Notes: generated from the letters alone by a model not told the origin. DNA of 64,000 nt from Serripes groenlandicus (GCA_031761405.1 JASEVX010000011.1:28626874-28690873), one strand, 5' to 3'; shown: positions 21,308 through 35,876, numbered from the stretch's first letter. Program-made: numbers and translations.

Positions 21308-22771
21308 CAAACTTCATTTACGGTTAACATGATTCGGTAATTCTTTAGCCACCTTCTTTAAAACAAGAATATCTGATTTAAGAAAGTTCAGTACCTAACC
21401 ACATTCTAGACCATGAGAGAAAAGGATAAATGTATTGTTTGGAGCAGTTTTTTCACTTACCCACATTTCTGTTTTGCTTCGTTCTGCTGTTGTGTCGTTA
21501 AAAGTCGTCGGCATCAGGAAAAGACTGATGGCGTTGTCAACATTCAACTATTGATGCAATGTTTTGTATGCATAGGATGTTTTCAGTATTTGTGTAGAAG
21601 GGAGTAATACGTGCTTAAGTGAAACAGTTTAATTCTGAACTGTTATGATAACTATGAGGATGATAATAACAATAATGATTAATGTAAAATAAATCAACAA
21701 TAATACTAATATTAAAAAAAAAAAAAAAAATTTAATAAAATTATGATAATAATAATAAAATAATAAATAATGATAAAAATAATAATAATATTGATTATAA
21801 ACGTTCACTTAAAAGCTTTAAACTGAGTGGTGTGCTTGATTTAAATTAATATTCATAACAATTCAACTCATGGCTTGGAATTTCTTGTTTGACCATCATC
21901 AAGTTTTCGTTAAAAGTGCACCTATCCATATCCCTCTCATTGGCACGACAGGGTTCAAATCCTGATCGGGTCATACCAAGTATTTTAAAATTCCTAGAAG
22001 TGATTTCTCTTTATTGGCACCTGGGGCTGCAGGAAAACAGCATTACGATTGAAGAGCTGGTATCAAGAGAAACGTACCTCTAATGTATCTACGAAACCCT
22101 CGATACATGTATTTATAACTGTCTTTTTTTTTCTTTTCTTTTTTTTAAAAATATATAACTGGTTTGCTGTTTTAATCGGCTCAACATATCATCCAGACAG
22201 ACAGCTTGAAAATGTTAATGAAGCACATAATAAACAGAGCCGTGCTTTTTGAAACCTAGACACTAAACGACATTTTCGACCAGTGTAGATACAGATAAAC
22301 CATCGCACCCCTAGATTGGTTTGACTGCTTTGCTCTTGAATTTCTCAGCAGACTGTGTTCATGCGCGGACAGGTCTTTATGATTGCTTCACCTCAGTTCA
22401 TATGCGAACCGCAGCTTGTTCAATAAGAAAAAGAAAGTAGTATGAAGACAAAGAAACTAGTGTGTGTGTGTAAATGTCATTGTAATGCATAATGACTAGC
22501 TATACTGACTAGAACACATATAGCACATTGTCATGCAATTAGCAATAAAATGACGTTTGCTAATTCTTAGACAATTTCTGATTGAAAGCGGGTTACAAAA
22601 AACCTTCCATACCAATGAATTACACAATATATTTAGTATTACTATGAATTTATGTATAACTATGAATTAACAATAACTAATTGACACATATAACAGGTTT
22701 AAACATTAGTACATGCGCGGAAAGAGGTCTTCACTATGGTTGGTCTTCCTGGAGTAAACCCGATTAGTTAA
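21308..22771. other. Intergenic sequence, no gene seen
   Basis: Collinear with 55,021-55,980. It holds an AAT-type microsatellite (21,655-21,802) and a fragment of a tRNA-like SINE head near 21,940-21,975 (GGGTTCAAATCC). Confidence 0.5.
21655..21802. repeat. AAT/AATGAT microsatellite, unit 1
   Basis: A run of ATA, ATAATG and A-rich repeats of about 150 bp. The matching tract in unit 2 is about 530 bp (55,362-55,894). Confidence 0.9.
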
Positions 22772-22990
22772 AACCTTCCCTCATACCACAAATCTGCAGC
22801 AGACGACTATGAAAAGATATTGGCACGAATTTGAAAAATCTATGCGACTGAAAGTATAATCTTTGAATAGTGCTGAAACATTGTGGCTAAAGAAAAAATT
22901 GCTCATTTTGAGCATTGATTGCTTTTGTCACAATGTTTTCAAAAGCCGTCTGCTGCAGATGCGTCAGACACCGTCTATATGTGGAAAAGG
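22772..22990. mobile_element. piggyBac-type MITE, unit 1 only
   Basis: Flanked by TTAA at 22,768-22,771 and 22,991-22,994. Left end AACCTTCCCTC, right end GTGGAAAAGG. Inner arms are GCAGCAGACGAC and GCCGTCTGCTGC with a GCTCATTTTGAGC centre. The right flank continues in unit 2 from a single TTAA at 56,013-56,016. Confidence 0.8.
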
Positions 22991-23045
22991 TTAATCAGTG
23001 TAATGACAGTGAATTCATTTTATTCGTGACACAGTGTACTTTTAA

Positions 23046-23286
23046 CCCTTTAGCCCTTTAATACTCACACAGACGTTTTCTGACGCGTAAGCAGCAGACG
23101 GCCTTTGAAAACATAGTGACAAAAGGAACATATGCTCTAAAACGAGTAAAATTTCTCCTTTTGCCACAATGTTTTACACCATTATTTAAATAATAAAGTT
23201 TTACTTGTAGATATTTTCAATATTTTTGTCAGGAGGTTTTCAAAGTCGTTGAGTGCAGATTTGTTGTACATGTATGTTGGAGAGTG
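23046..23286. mobile_element. piggyBac-type MITE shared by both units (unit 1 copy)
   Basis: Flanked by TTAA at 23,042-23,045 and 23,287-23,290. Same position and same flank (ATCTACGGTTTTAAATATTG) as 56,075-56,268, so it was inserted before the duplication. Confidence 0.8.
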
Positions 23287-23289
23287 TTA

Positions 23290-25403
23290 AATCTACGGTT
23301 TTAAATATTGGCGTTATTTTTAAAAGTATATTTCATTGGAATTGTCTCAAATTGGTGGAAATCATAATTCATAAAGCATATGATGTAGTACGTATTCATT
23401 AAACATGTTTAAGCATAAATCAATTAGGAGCTGACAATACATAAATGAATTAAGCATAATTCGATCAGTCAAAGTAAGTTAAATGGATCCTTTTCGACTT
23501 ACAGTTTCCGCGAGAACACAGTACGTTAACAATATTGCACCGTTTTTGAAAACGCTTGGAGGACAAGGTTTCACACTATTTAATAAATACATGTGACTAT
23601 CTCCGAAGGTTATAATGAATAAAAGCATGGAAGTGACGATCCGGCAAACCCCTTTGATCAATCAACATGAATCAAACCCGACAAGATGCAGCAAGGTTAG
23701 TAAGAATAATTACTTTAAAAGCATGTAATACTCAAACCGATCGTGACTTTCGCGAATTTGTGATCAGCAAGATCCAAATACAATCTAGTCTGGAATTCCT
23801 TCCCCTTATTACTGCGTACTACCATATAAGATGTGAACCAGACTAAATACAATCCCCTCCGTGCAAGTTCCTGTTTGTAATTTAGTGAAGTATCGTGAAA
23901 GCAAATTGCTTACAGTCAAGGTATGCAATGTGTTAGTAAATGCAACAATTTTTTTCAGTGGGGCTTTTTGCCGGTTTCAACAAGTGTTCAGTTTTATCGA
24001 AGACAATACAACTGAGATATGCTCTTCGAAAACCAACATAAGAGCATTTTCCAAGAAAAATACAAGACTATCAATTTCCACATCCACAGTATGTGATCGA
24101 AACGTACACTGTATTTCAAATGTGTCTTTAATGCTTCATGAGCAAACAGTATTTTGGAATCAGATCAGACTGCACTGACACGCAGGTTGTTCATGACAAA
24201 CACTGTTCGAAAATGACATGTGACTGGTTTTGCTGTAGCCTCGCTCATTTAGTATTGACCCCTGGATAAGAGGGAGTGAACAGGTCTTTTTCCCCCACAA
24301 TATTTCTCCTATTACTCAACGACATCCTATGTTGTTGGTACTCAAAGGAATCGTCTCACTGACACAACTTTTTTAAGTACCTAGAACATAGGGTTTGAAT
24401 GTCAAATAAGGATTTTAGAACATGAAAAATGCCCATTATCTTGATCTCTGGTGCATATCTGTCTAAATGTGGACCCTGCTTTTTTAAAATATTTATTCAT
24501 TATCTCCAATTTTGATTAATTTAGAGACCTACGGTTATTATTCTCCCATTTATATTATGTTGGAAAAAACCTGTACACAATCATAAACATCCTCCCACTT
24601 TTATTAAATTTAACTTATGTATTCATAGACCTATAATTATTATTCAGCTGAAGACTTACCTCTGCTGTTTAAGACCAAATTAAAGAGAGGAAAACGAAAC
24701 GGAGTAATTCCAAAGTGGTAAGACTAGGCCCTGCGTATTAAGGTTCACACCCGTTATCCGAATTCCTAGAACGCGGATTGATGTCACAAACGCGGATATC
24801 GCGAGAAGTGAAACGAAACTGGTGAGTAGTTTATTTAGTCAATTTTCCAAGAATGTCAGTTCAAGCTCAACTTCAAACAGTGGTTCGTTCAATATATATA
24901 AACGCGACACTCCTTTGTGAAATCCTGGGTTAAATCACCGCCTAGAAAGTGTTAAATATGTCCCGTAAAGTTTGTTATGTCATATTTTTCGGTAAACATC
25001 GCCTGTTGAACTCTGTTTATTAAAAGAATGTCTTGGAAATCTCCAAAGGTCATATTTTTATCAAATAAACATTATTGCATCATCTGTCTAAATTACAGCT
25101 TGAAAAACGCCGAATTGAATGTGCATTCTTTAATTTTCTGAGACAATGGTAGTGTTATGAGGCCAATGCATACGTCGGATAAAATCCAAACAAAGCCACA
25201 CAGAAATCGGATTTTGGGTGCAACAAACGCGGAAATCATATAATTATTTTGATGTTGTTTACACAGTTTGCTTTGTAAATACAACAATAGCTTACACCAT
25301 TCTTCAATAAAACGTACAATAGGTTTACACAAGTCATGTATAGAACTACACACGCGAATGACCTTTGTCCAGTGTTTAATACCACGCCATTTATATTTCA
25401 GCT
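23290..25403. other. Intergenic sequence, no gene seen
   Basis: Collinear with unit 2 at 56,270-56,726 and then 62,500-63,375, interrupted there by the hAT-like element. The uninterrupted site CTTTAAAA is at 23,713-23,720. Beyond 24,570 no partner is visible in the window. Confidence 0.55.
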
Positions 25404-25880
25404 ATGAGTGAAAGCAAAACAGATATCGAAGCTAGATGTTTCTACTGTTGAAGTTGTGAATTCGGACACTTATGACTGTTAACAATGTGGAAAACAGTAT
25501 AAGTTGAAAACAGTTTGAACCGTCACCTGCGTAGCCATCAACCCGACCGAATTCGTTGGACACCATGCCACCAGTATTTTGCAACACAAGAGCAACTGAA
25601 TAAGCATGTCTATAAAGCACAACACTGCGATGTGTGAAATTTGTGGGAAGACTTTCAAGCGGAAAGATATTTTAATTTACAACGCAAGACGCACGAAGAA
25701 CAGTGTCCTGGAAAGTTCAAACGCCTTTTCGATCACTGTCGAAGAGATTTCTACAAACTGTCCTTATGTCAAGACCACCGGAATATTCATACCGGACTTC
25801 AGCCGTATTCGTACAACGAATTTGAATATTAATTAAGGAATCGCTACGAGAAGAACTCTCATGAACGATAATTGAAGACG
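25404..25880 (+). pseudogene. C2H2 zinc-finger pseudogene
   Basis: After an acceptor-like TTATATTTCAG comes ATG and MSESKTDIEARCFYC, then a stop. Remnants of several fingers follow in shifting frames: QCGKQYKLKTV with LNRHLRSHQ, then PCHQYFATQEQLNKH, then CEICGKTFKRKDI, then an IHTG linker. Cys/His spacing is that of C2H2 fingers. At least three stops and two frameshifts break it. It was probably a DNA-binding protein. An upstream piece at about 24,748-24,826, ending in GGTGAGTA, may be its former 5' exon (inference). Confidence 0.7.
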
Positions 25881-27761
25881 TATGCGCATTGAAAGATGAC
25901 CTTGAAAGATGACCTTGAAAGATAACATTATCATCCTTATACATTGCAAATCACTAGTCGGTGTGTTCCATCACTGTTATACGGACGAGCCGTTTGTAAT
26001 TGACATTTTCATACCATTTTATTTGTGATTAAATGGCTTTTATATGTACAATATGATGCAGGTATCAACATAAAAATGACTATTTATTTTAACTTATAGA
26101 TAATTTATTTTATAACACAAATTTAGGTAGAATCTTTTAAAGTCTTGTTATATCTTCAGGTAAATTGTTCTTTCTTTATTCACAATGTGTATTATTTACA
26201 TGCATTATCTCTGTGGAGTGTAACCGCCTTAAGAAAGGCATATTTTCTCACATCTCATATGTTGAAGAAAGTAAAAATAACGCATTTTATGACGAAGTGT
26301 AAAGCATTGTTAAACAAAAACAAACAGCTCATTACAAGCAATTTCTTTATTTATACACTGCGTGCCATTGTTGTTAACGTTCAGATGCGTCAAAGTGTGT
26401 TACTAACAGGAACAGGAGTATCTGCTATATGGCAAGGCATCTCTAATGGTTTGACTCCAACAGATATTGTTCTGAATATGTTTTATAAAACTAACATTAG
26501 TTTACACAAATATTTGATATCTCTAAGTCCAGCAAGACCATTAAGCCTCTTCGATGGTGGACCAGAATTTTCGAGTCGTCTCTAACATGGAACTGTCTTA
26601 TACCCCGTTCCCCATGAGCTGGTGAACCAGACTGACTGATTCGTGACATTATGCGCTTGTGCTTTCTAGTTTCTTTCTCTGGAAAGTCAAACCAATTATT
26701 ATTGAAATGAGATTAGAAGTGTTTTCCGCATCATTATAAGCTAATGACATTAATGTTTTTAAAGGATAGTTATCAGTCGTAACGCTATCGTAGATACCAA
26801 CATAGGAAAAGACAAAGGCCCAATGCAAGTCTTTGTGATCTTGTTCTTGTTGGAAGCGTAAACGTTTAAAGCCTAAGTGTAAATATATTGATATGTCTAC
26901 TAAACGTGTTAAAATGTATATGTATGTCATCCCTTGTAGTAAGAACCGTTTAAAAACAATCGAATGAGATGAGTGTCATATATATTGCTATATGTGTGTG
27001 TCTTGACATAAATGGTTTAATACAGGACTAATAATTGTCTTCATCTTGGACCTTTTATCTAAAATATAAACTTGGGATCCCCGGAATTCAATCTTTTCAA
27101 TTTCCCTTGGAATGATACTTTCGTGTATCATTGTTATTGCAGCATACCAGCTTGGTCGTCGAGAACCACTTCTCTGTATTTCAATTCACTGTCTTTGTGG
27201 GTCGACAGTTTCAACCAATGTCGACTGCTTTTGTCTACAGTGGTAACACATGTTTTTACATATATTTTACAATAAATAAGCAATTTTACATTTTACTTTC
27301 TGATAGAGTAATGTTTACTCGACATAATAATGAGATAATGATAATGACAGAGATAAAATCTCGTATTAATTTTAATAATACTACTTCAAAACACAAAATG
27401 TAACTAAAACTATTGCAATACAACATTTCTTGGTATACTACTTTGCTTTCAAGAAAGAAATTTAAACCAAGACTTCTTCTGTGCGTGACTCAGCTATTTA
27501 TTCTTAAGCATATATAATTCGGATTTAGCTAGAATTTATCATTTTTAATTGTTTACTCACCGTGTTGTCCGATATTCCCACGATATCCGCGTTTGTGACA
27601 CCAATTTCGGATAATGGGTGTTTCACATTTATAATGTGAACAGTTTTGATCTGGATCCTAAAGTTAGACAAACACAACGTGTACATTTGCCCGTGGACTG
27701 CGTTCATATAATGACGTCAGGAACTTAGGGAGATCGCGAAGTTGGAATGATCTACGATAAA
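25881..27761. other. Intergenic sequence, no supported gene
   Basis: An open frame at 26,145-26,585 (146 codons) has no recognisable domain, no paralogue in the window and AT-rich composition; I do not call it a gene. At 27,575-27,633 there is an inverted copy of 24,748-24,815. Confidence 0.45.
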
Positions 27762-29280
<1,519 letters not shown>

Positions 29281-29591
29281 AATAAATCAACAATATCAGC
29301 ACACTTACTTTTGTTAAAACTGTTAAAGTGGCATTTCTATTCGGAAGGGAAAAATTCATGTAAAAAAAAGTTCAAATCGATTTTTCTAAAAATCAGAAGC
29401 TGAATGGGTTTGGGATTAACCAAAAACATGTTAGACAAGAGCACACACGTGTACATAATAACGCTTAGAATCGTAAACACAACTATATTAGTAGACCTAT
29501 GTAAAGGTTGGGTCACAGAAAACTAACATTATTTTATTTCCACAGTTTCTTTGACATACCTGAAATCATCTTAAGTTACACAGTAAGTAAA

Positions 29592-29870
29592 TGTTTATTG
29601 TTTGGGGTTAAACGCAGCTTTCAACATTTGTTATGTTATATCACGGAGTTTCCTGGGTAAGTTACCAGTCCTACTGTTCCATTTATCCTGACATCAGCCA
29701 GTCAGTCGTAATGCTAACCCTGCAACCTTCAGCGCCACGGAAGGCAGCCATTACTACCATTACTACCATTTGTAATGTGGTATGACCCGGCCAGGGACAA
29801 AAACTGTGACCTCCCGTACCCGAGGTGGACGCTCTACCACAACACCATCGAGGCGGTCAAGTAAAATTGT
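29592..29870 (-). mobile_element. tRNA-headed SINE
   Basis: On the minus strand: head CTCGATGGTGTTGTGGTAGA with GCGTCCACCTCGGGTACG, box B decayed to CCCTGGCCGGGTC. The 3' module with GTGATATAAC and GCGTTTAACCCC lies at 29,600-29,645. Confidence 0.7.
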
Positions 29871-29902
29871 ATCTAGTGCTAAACTAAGTATACTGTTTAT
29901 TA

Positions 29903-30039
29903 GATGATTTCCGGTATGTCACAAGAGAAAAATATAATAATGAGGATCCTGGTCAGTATGTACTTATGCAGTATGATAAGGGTCTTCACTAATAGAAAAT
30001 GAGAGAATGTTAGTTTTCTGTGACATACCTGAAATCATT
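29903..30039. mobile_element. Small TIR MITE (GATTTCNGGTATGTCAC family)
   Basis: Arms at 29,903-29,922 (GATGATTTCCGGTATGTCAC) and 30,020-30,039 (the inverted copy, one or two mismatches) enclose 97 bp. Arm-like fragments also occur at 29,512-29,572. Confidence 0.75.
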
Positions 30040-30464
30040 TATATCCAATAAACAGCATAATTGTATAATGCTTTAACACTAGATAAACACACTTATTATG
30101 TATATGTGCTTCAATGATCTGATTTTTTTTTATAACAGTTTTCTTTAGTACGTTTATCCCCCCAATGTTTGTATTGGACACCAACCTTTAAAGAGGTTTA
30201 ATTTAGTTGTGATCCGGTCCAGTTAATTCTTGCAATTCCTTTATCGGTACCTACCGAGAAGTGAAAAAACTATTTATTTAAATAATTAAAATACGAAAGC
30301 TTTCTCATACTACAGTCTAATTAGAATCATGCATCCCCCAATAAAGATTGATAAGGGAAAACAATTATTATTTTACTCAATTAATTTATGAATTTCTATA
30401 GAAACAATATTGTTGGAATATTGGATTTATAGCCCAAATGTTATGTTTTTTGAGCCAGAGGCCT

Positions 30465-30533
30465 TTCTGAGTTCTCTCGAACCCGGCCGCTACGATGAGA
30501 GCGTGGAATCCTAACCGCTAGACGACATGGGAA
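30465..30533 (-). pseudogene. tRNA-Glu(CTC)-like pseudogene
   Basis: On the minus strand it reads CTTCCCATGTCGTCTAGCGG, then TTAGGATTCCACGCTCTCAT, then GCGGCCGGGTTCGA, very close to an animal tRNA-Glu with anticodon CTC. The 3' half of the T arm and the acceptor strand are lost, so it cannot fold completely. Confidence 0.72.
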
Positions 30534-30824
30534 GACATTGTGCGTAAATATAATGTTGTATATAATATCATTAACAGTTTAAGAGCGAATGTTGATTTTC
30601 CGGGTATACAAGATCTTTTGATTATTAGAGCGCACCTGCTGCCACATTATTTGCTATTTTCTCTGTAATTAAAAAATGTAAAATTCTGAAGTTTTTTTAA
30701 TATCACGTTCAGTTCATTTGAGTGAAAGGTCGCACAGGGTCTCAAGCTAATCGCAGCCACGGTTTTCAAAAAATGTTTATAACTTCTTTATTGACTGCTC
30801 AGACAAATTCAGACTAGAGAAGGG

Positions 30825-30985
30825 TGAGAATAATCACGAAGTTGGAATGCTCAACTATTTAATCATAACAAATTACAGTAAATTATTGCTCGTAGGCTAA
30901 GAAATCCATTCGACACTTTTTCAATTGTACAAAATAATTCTTATAACAAGAACTCTTGTCTGCAAGATAAATGATAATACAAATA
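30825..30985. repeat. Diverged third copy of the 27,762 repeat start
   Basis: AAATCCATTCGACAC, CTCTTGTCTGCAA and the surrounding sequence align with 27,745-27,895 at clearly lower identity. It lacks the CT tract. Confidence 0.75.
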
Positions 30986-30989
30986 TTCC

Positions 30990-31050
30990 GAAGCGTGGAA
31001 TCAAACCCTGGCCGCCACGGTGAGAGCGTGGAATCCTTACATCCTTCATC
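30990..31050 (-). pseudogene. Second tRNA-Glu(CTC)-like fragment
   Basis: On the minus strand GTAAGGATTCCACGCTCTCA continues to CCGTGGCGGCCAGGGTTTGA. The anticodon stem CCACG/CGTGG with loop CTCTCAC is perfect. The 5' D-arm side and acceptor are missing. It lies 0.5 kb from the first copy, same strand. Confidence 0.7.
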
Positions 31051-31059
31051 TACATTATT

Positions 31060-33240
31060 TGCTATTTATCTGACAGTATTTATCTACTTGATTGATACAA
31101 CGTTATGCATCTTCCTCAATAGTAAAGAAGTATGTATATCCTCTTGTCACGCGGACGCCCGGGGTAATGTTCGCATCCATTTATCAACTTGCAGCCAGTG
31201 GTTTTTAAGGGGAGATACGGACAGTGAGTGAGTCAAATAGATCATCTAGAGCCTTTGGATCAGGTGATTAAAAACAAAAATAGGTAACAGGAAGATAAGA
31301 AAATATGCATAACATATCTAACATAATGACCACATTAAAAGATATACACGATTACTTACAACTAGTTCCAGAACATGGTGATTGAATGAAAAATAAGAAG
31401 TTTCACAAAGAGCAATATGCTACACTCCATAAGCATGTGCTACTCCTACACATTGTATCCTGTATCAGTTATAGATTGATTGGGTCCACTTTTACGGAGA
31501 GAGTGGAAAATAGTGCAGTGAGAGTTCAGAAAGATAAGAGCATTCTAAACCCTTAGAAGACCATTTTTAATAGCGTGCTGGTAAGGGATTGGGGAAAATA
31601 TGTATTTATTGAGCACAGGGTTGTGTAGCAGGGAGAAAGTGTTTGGTCATGGCTATACTGAACATAAAAAAGAAAGAAAATATTGATAACAACTAAAAGG
31701 ACATAGTGAATGAATTAATACAAGAGAAGACATGACAGCACATAAGCATACACTTGCAAATAACAATAGAAACTCATTTGAATTAGACAAAAGGAACCAT
31801 GATTGGACCCCCTGCTAATAGCAACTGCTGGAACATACCCGACTGAGGGTCAAACCAAGGAACATGTGGGCCATATTATATTGAAAGCAGTTACTGTTTT
31901 CAGACAAGGAGATTTTCCTATAGCACTGGACGAAAACCAGCCCCATTTCCACAGTTTTGATTTTGGAGGATTTGCACCAGCTTGAGCAAACTTGTTAGAT
32001 GAACGAAGAAGGAACATTTCGGCGAAATTAATAATGCACCAGTAGTTTCCGACAAGACACTTTGTATTTCATTTTTGGGATGATTGCCATAGCAACAAGG
32101 TTATGCATTGAATGCAAACCAACTTTTGGCATAAATTTTAAATGAAACCATCTCAGTACACTATCGACATATGGAAACAGCCCTGACAGCCATGTTTTAA
32201 TGAATCCTAACAGATTAAGCAAATTGTGAAAATGTTTCAAAACTAGGTCACCAGTTTCTGACAAGATCAGTTTCAAAGGGTTTCCCTGTTTTTGCCATGG
32301 CAGATCTGTAGTGAATGGACATATTTTGGAAAACCTATATGGGGAACATGCAAGGAACATCAATGTTGTTTGAAGTCAAAAGTTAACATTGGACAACGAC
32401 AGACTGTGTTCCCAATATATCACATTGAGCTGTCATGTCCATGTGATCTGAAAAAGTGCTTACATAAAATATATACAAGTAATGCACCATGGGTACCAAA
32501 TATACTAAATTCGTGAGAATATCATGCAACTGTGACCACAAAAGAAAAGGAAAAACATTGTTTTAAATTCCTGTGTGTTTTTTCATTATCTAGATACTTA
32601 TTATTTACTTTGTCCAAAATTTGATCACCATCCGGAGTTGAGCACATTAAAGACATCGCCATTTATTCGACCACATTTATTTACAAATGTGAGCATATGT
32701 CAAGAGAACAGTTGACGAGAATTGGGTTGTTTCGCGGTGATAGATAATGTCTTAACTGAGATTTTGTACCATTCGGTCGATACATAGAATGTTCCTGTGT
32801 CGTTGCACTGTAACTAAAGGTATTGTCTTCGGTATGCCGTTTCAATTGCCTATTATTAACCATCTATTCAGTCTATGTGCTCCGATAAATTGTCGTAAAC
32901 CTAACAAAGCGTCTGTTTGGAGTTGTTTCTTCCGAACAACCTCTAACTCTGAGCACCCTGTGTCTGTTCAACCTTCGGATCAGAAGGTGGTGTCGTTACC
33001 CAAACGAAGCGTCCGCGTTGAACTGTCTCTTCTGAACCATCTAACTCTGAGCACCAAATGAGAAATAGCATAGTACTGATCCATTGTCGAACCACTGATG
33101 TATGCCCGAGCTTTTCAATCGATATAGCACATGTCAGCTGGTCTTTTTTATGGTAAAGTGGTTTGACCACGTCTATGACACGTTATTCACCGCTTTACTT
33201 CATATACGTTTGAAGTATTGTATTATTTTCGCAAGAGTGT
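31060..33240. other. Intergenic sequence, no supported gene
   Basis: Open frames at 31,803-31,985 and 32,028-32,363 (minus) show no domain. The latter overlaps two imperfect direct copies about 200 bp apart (TTCCGACAAGACACTTTG and TTCTGACAAGATCAGTTTC, each followed by TTGCCAT), so it is probably repeat-derived. A second direct repeat of about 50 bp lies at 32,905-33,055 (both copies end CTAACTCTGAGCACC). Confidence 0.5.
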
Positions 33241-33269
33241 AAAGCTAGCTTAGCATTAGACTCTAGATT

Positions 33270-33520
33270 TTCGACATCCAAAACATGAATGCCTAAATGC
33301 CTAATTAGACATTAGCCAATTTGAATATATATAGCCCAAATTAGATAATCATTGAATATTTAAAATACCGAATGTCTAATTGCCTGGTTAGAAATTTGGC
33401 ATTTGCAAAATTGAATATTTATAGCCTAAATTAGATGTTGACAAACAAAATAAAAAATGTGTAAATACCTTATATTAGGCATTTGATTATACTTTTGCAA
33501 ATTCGAATACAAGGCGCCAA
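33270..33520. repeat. Imperfect AT-rich tandem repeat, about 115-bp period
   Basis: Two to three units containing AATTTGAATATATATAGCCC / AATTGAATATTTATAGCCTA and AAATTAGAT, with TGCCTAATTAG spacers. Confidence 0.65.
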
Positions 33521-35257
33521 TACTTTGGCCATCGGACATTCAAATCACAAATTTCTAAATGCCATAGTTTTCGGTATTTCACATTGCATTGTTCTTCAAC
33601 TGAATTCAATATGAGACCATTTAGTTACAGAATGTTTCCATATTTTGTCCTGATGTTTTCGAAACGATCTGCTTAAAACGTGTTGTTTGCGGGAAAGTGT
33701 TCAAAGGCGATAATCCCTACTATTATACTTTTATTTTTTTCAATTAAAATTTCAAAACCAATTGTCAGTCAAGTGCATTTTATCCGATATAAAACAGGTC
33801 AGATAACTATTTTACAAAAACGACTTAGAGAAGCGGTGATTGTCAAGTGTTCAAAATGTTTAAAACCGAGCGATGGCTGTATCTTGCGATTTCATTGCGA
33901 TTTCAATGGACTTAACTGCATGTACATGTACTCATGAGTATAGAAGTGTAAAGGGTTAATTCCAGATGACATGTTATGCGTTAATTGAACTTTCGCATGA
34001 AACATGTATTAGAATGTCAGTTTAATATATAGTTCTATGTAACCTGACATTTCAATGTATACATGCATCGTATGACAGTTCAATCTACACAGACTATAAC
34101 ATGACGCCACAACGGAATGTTAGTAAGATCCCAAATAGCCATAACTCGTACATGTAACATGGCTTTTTGCTGATATATCAATAGGTTCAACAAATACTCA
34201 CATTAAAAATGTATAAATTCTTAGCAAACTTTAAGTGTCTTTGGTTGTTTTCTCAAACGTATTGACCTCATACTACCAGGTGTTCTATAAGTAGGCAAAC
34301 GTACAGGTAAAACCGATTATCTCTGCTTTTTCAGTAGGTCTGTTTAACATAATAAGTAACAATCCCCATTAATAATAAACCATGTTTAAACAGTCTACCA
34401 ATATGAGTGGTTTTCTCAAAAGAAGCACCCGCGGTATCTGATCAAGATATCCAGAGTTCAGATAAGCTTTCACATACTAACTATAAGTTTTTGGGAAGTT
34501 CGTGAAGATTATGACAAGACGGAACAGATGTATAATACTGGCTCTAGTAGTAATTCCCATTAAACTGCAACCAAATATATGACAATTTTGTCATAGTGAT
34601 ACTTCTTTGGCATGCTTTGTCTACTAGATAGATAGCAACCAGTACAGAACGTCAACAGATTGCGCGATCACAGGCTGATATAAATAAATATAATAAATTG
34701 CTGAACGTAAAATTCAGAAGGTATTTCATTGTTTAAAACCGTCCAATGCGTTAGTCCATGAACCGGTTGATAACAATTAAGACCAAGGTCCTGACAATAG
34801 TTAGTATCCATGTGATTGAAAAGTCTATACATTTCATACATAAAAAAGATTTAGTTTGGATTGATTTAACATGAAATTTCTACACTTTTTTATTTAAAAC
34901 ATTTGTAGATAGCTCACGTCACACCAATTAAATTCCTTCTTTGTATCCATGTTAATCAATAAGTTTCAACCCTCAAGTGTCACACTTTCTTAACGTTTTA
35001 GCTTTAAAAAATCCAATGGAAATGGTCCGGCTCATGTTGTATGTAAGAAAGAATTCACCCAGCGAAAAAAGATTACCGTCATTTTGAACGCATTCGGCCT
35101 GGGACGAAACTGGTTATTTATATACTCTTTCACATTCAAACCAGTTTTAAGTACTAAAAACGATCAAATCAACAATAGGTACATGTACATAGGTATGTCC
35201 TATACATATTTAAAATGAATTTAACCTCAATGTCATATATTCCATGAGTTCTGGTGA

Positions 35258-35545
35258 TTGATTGATTGATTAGGGTTTAAGGCCGTTTCCAACAATTGTT
35301 CAGTTATATCACGACGGCCAGTTCACCTACTCATATGTTTCCTGGTTTGCTCACACCAGGTCTCCACACAACACAATTTACAAGCAACTGGCTGCTTTTT
35401 CACATAGACTGTTAACCCATTGGTGAAAGACACATGACGCTTGTCACAGTGAATATTGTTAAACGTCGGAAAGAATGTTGGCCGAGCTCAACTCACAACC
35501 CCTCGATTGACAGCCCGCATCGCTACAAACTGAGCTACCGGGGTA
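35258..35545 (-). mobile_element. tRNA-headed SINE, complete, with 7-bp target duplication
   Basis: Flanked by CTGGTGA at 35,251-35,257 and 35,546-35,552. Minus strand: head CCGGTAGCTCAGTTTGTAGC, box B decayed to GTGAGTTGAGCTC, shared 3' module, (TCAA)n tail. It is the ortholog of the truncated copy at 7,628. Confidence 0.85.
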
Positions 35546-35667
35546 CTGGTGAAGGTATACAAGCCTTTTTAGGGACTATACGGCTGAAGATCAGCATGAC
35601 CAAGGATGTATTTAGCGTAATTTGACATATATAAACAGTTACACAATTTATATTACTTTACGCTGCT

Positions 35668-35876
35668 TTATCAGAATATGAGGCGTCCAATGAGAAAACC
35701 ATAACCATGGTCTCTGCGTAATGAAATCGACCCAGATCAGTCCTCGCAGGCAGAAAATCCACAGGTGGCGAAAAGTGTATGTCTTGGTTAGCCTGATCGG
35801 CATGCTTTGGCTAATTCGGGTCGATACTTAACGCCGAGTCCACAATGTTGGTTTTCTTGCGGGACGGCTGATATGT
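35668..35876. mobile_element. Long-TIR MITE, unit 2 partner of 7,849
   Basis: Left arm CCAATGAGAAAACCATAACC, then CTGCGTAATGAAATCGACCC; right arm TTCGGGTCGATACTTAACGC, then TTGGTTTTCTTGCGGGACGG. Confidence 0.75.

Noticed and set aside
21028..21340. Open frames across the N run
   Set aside because: They exist only because N codons were read as sense.
26145..26585. 146-codon gene
   Set aside because: No domain, homologue in the window, splice context or composition shift; it may be chance in AT-rich DNA.
32028..32363. Minus-strand 111-codon frame considered as a membrane protein
   Set aside because: It overlaps two imperfect direct repeats and lacks a coherent domain, so it is probably derived from a dispersed repeat.
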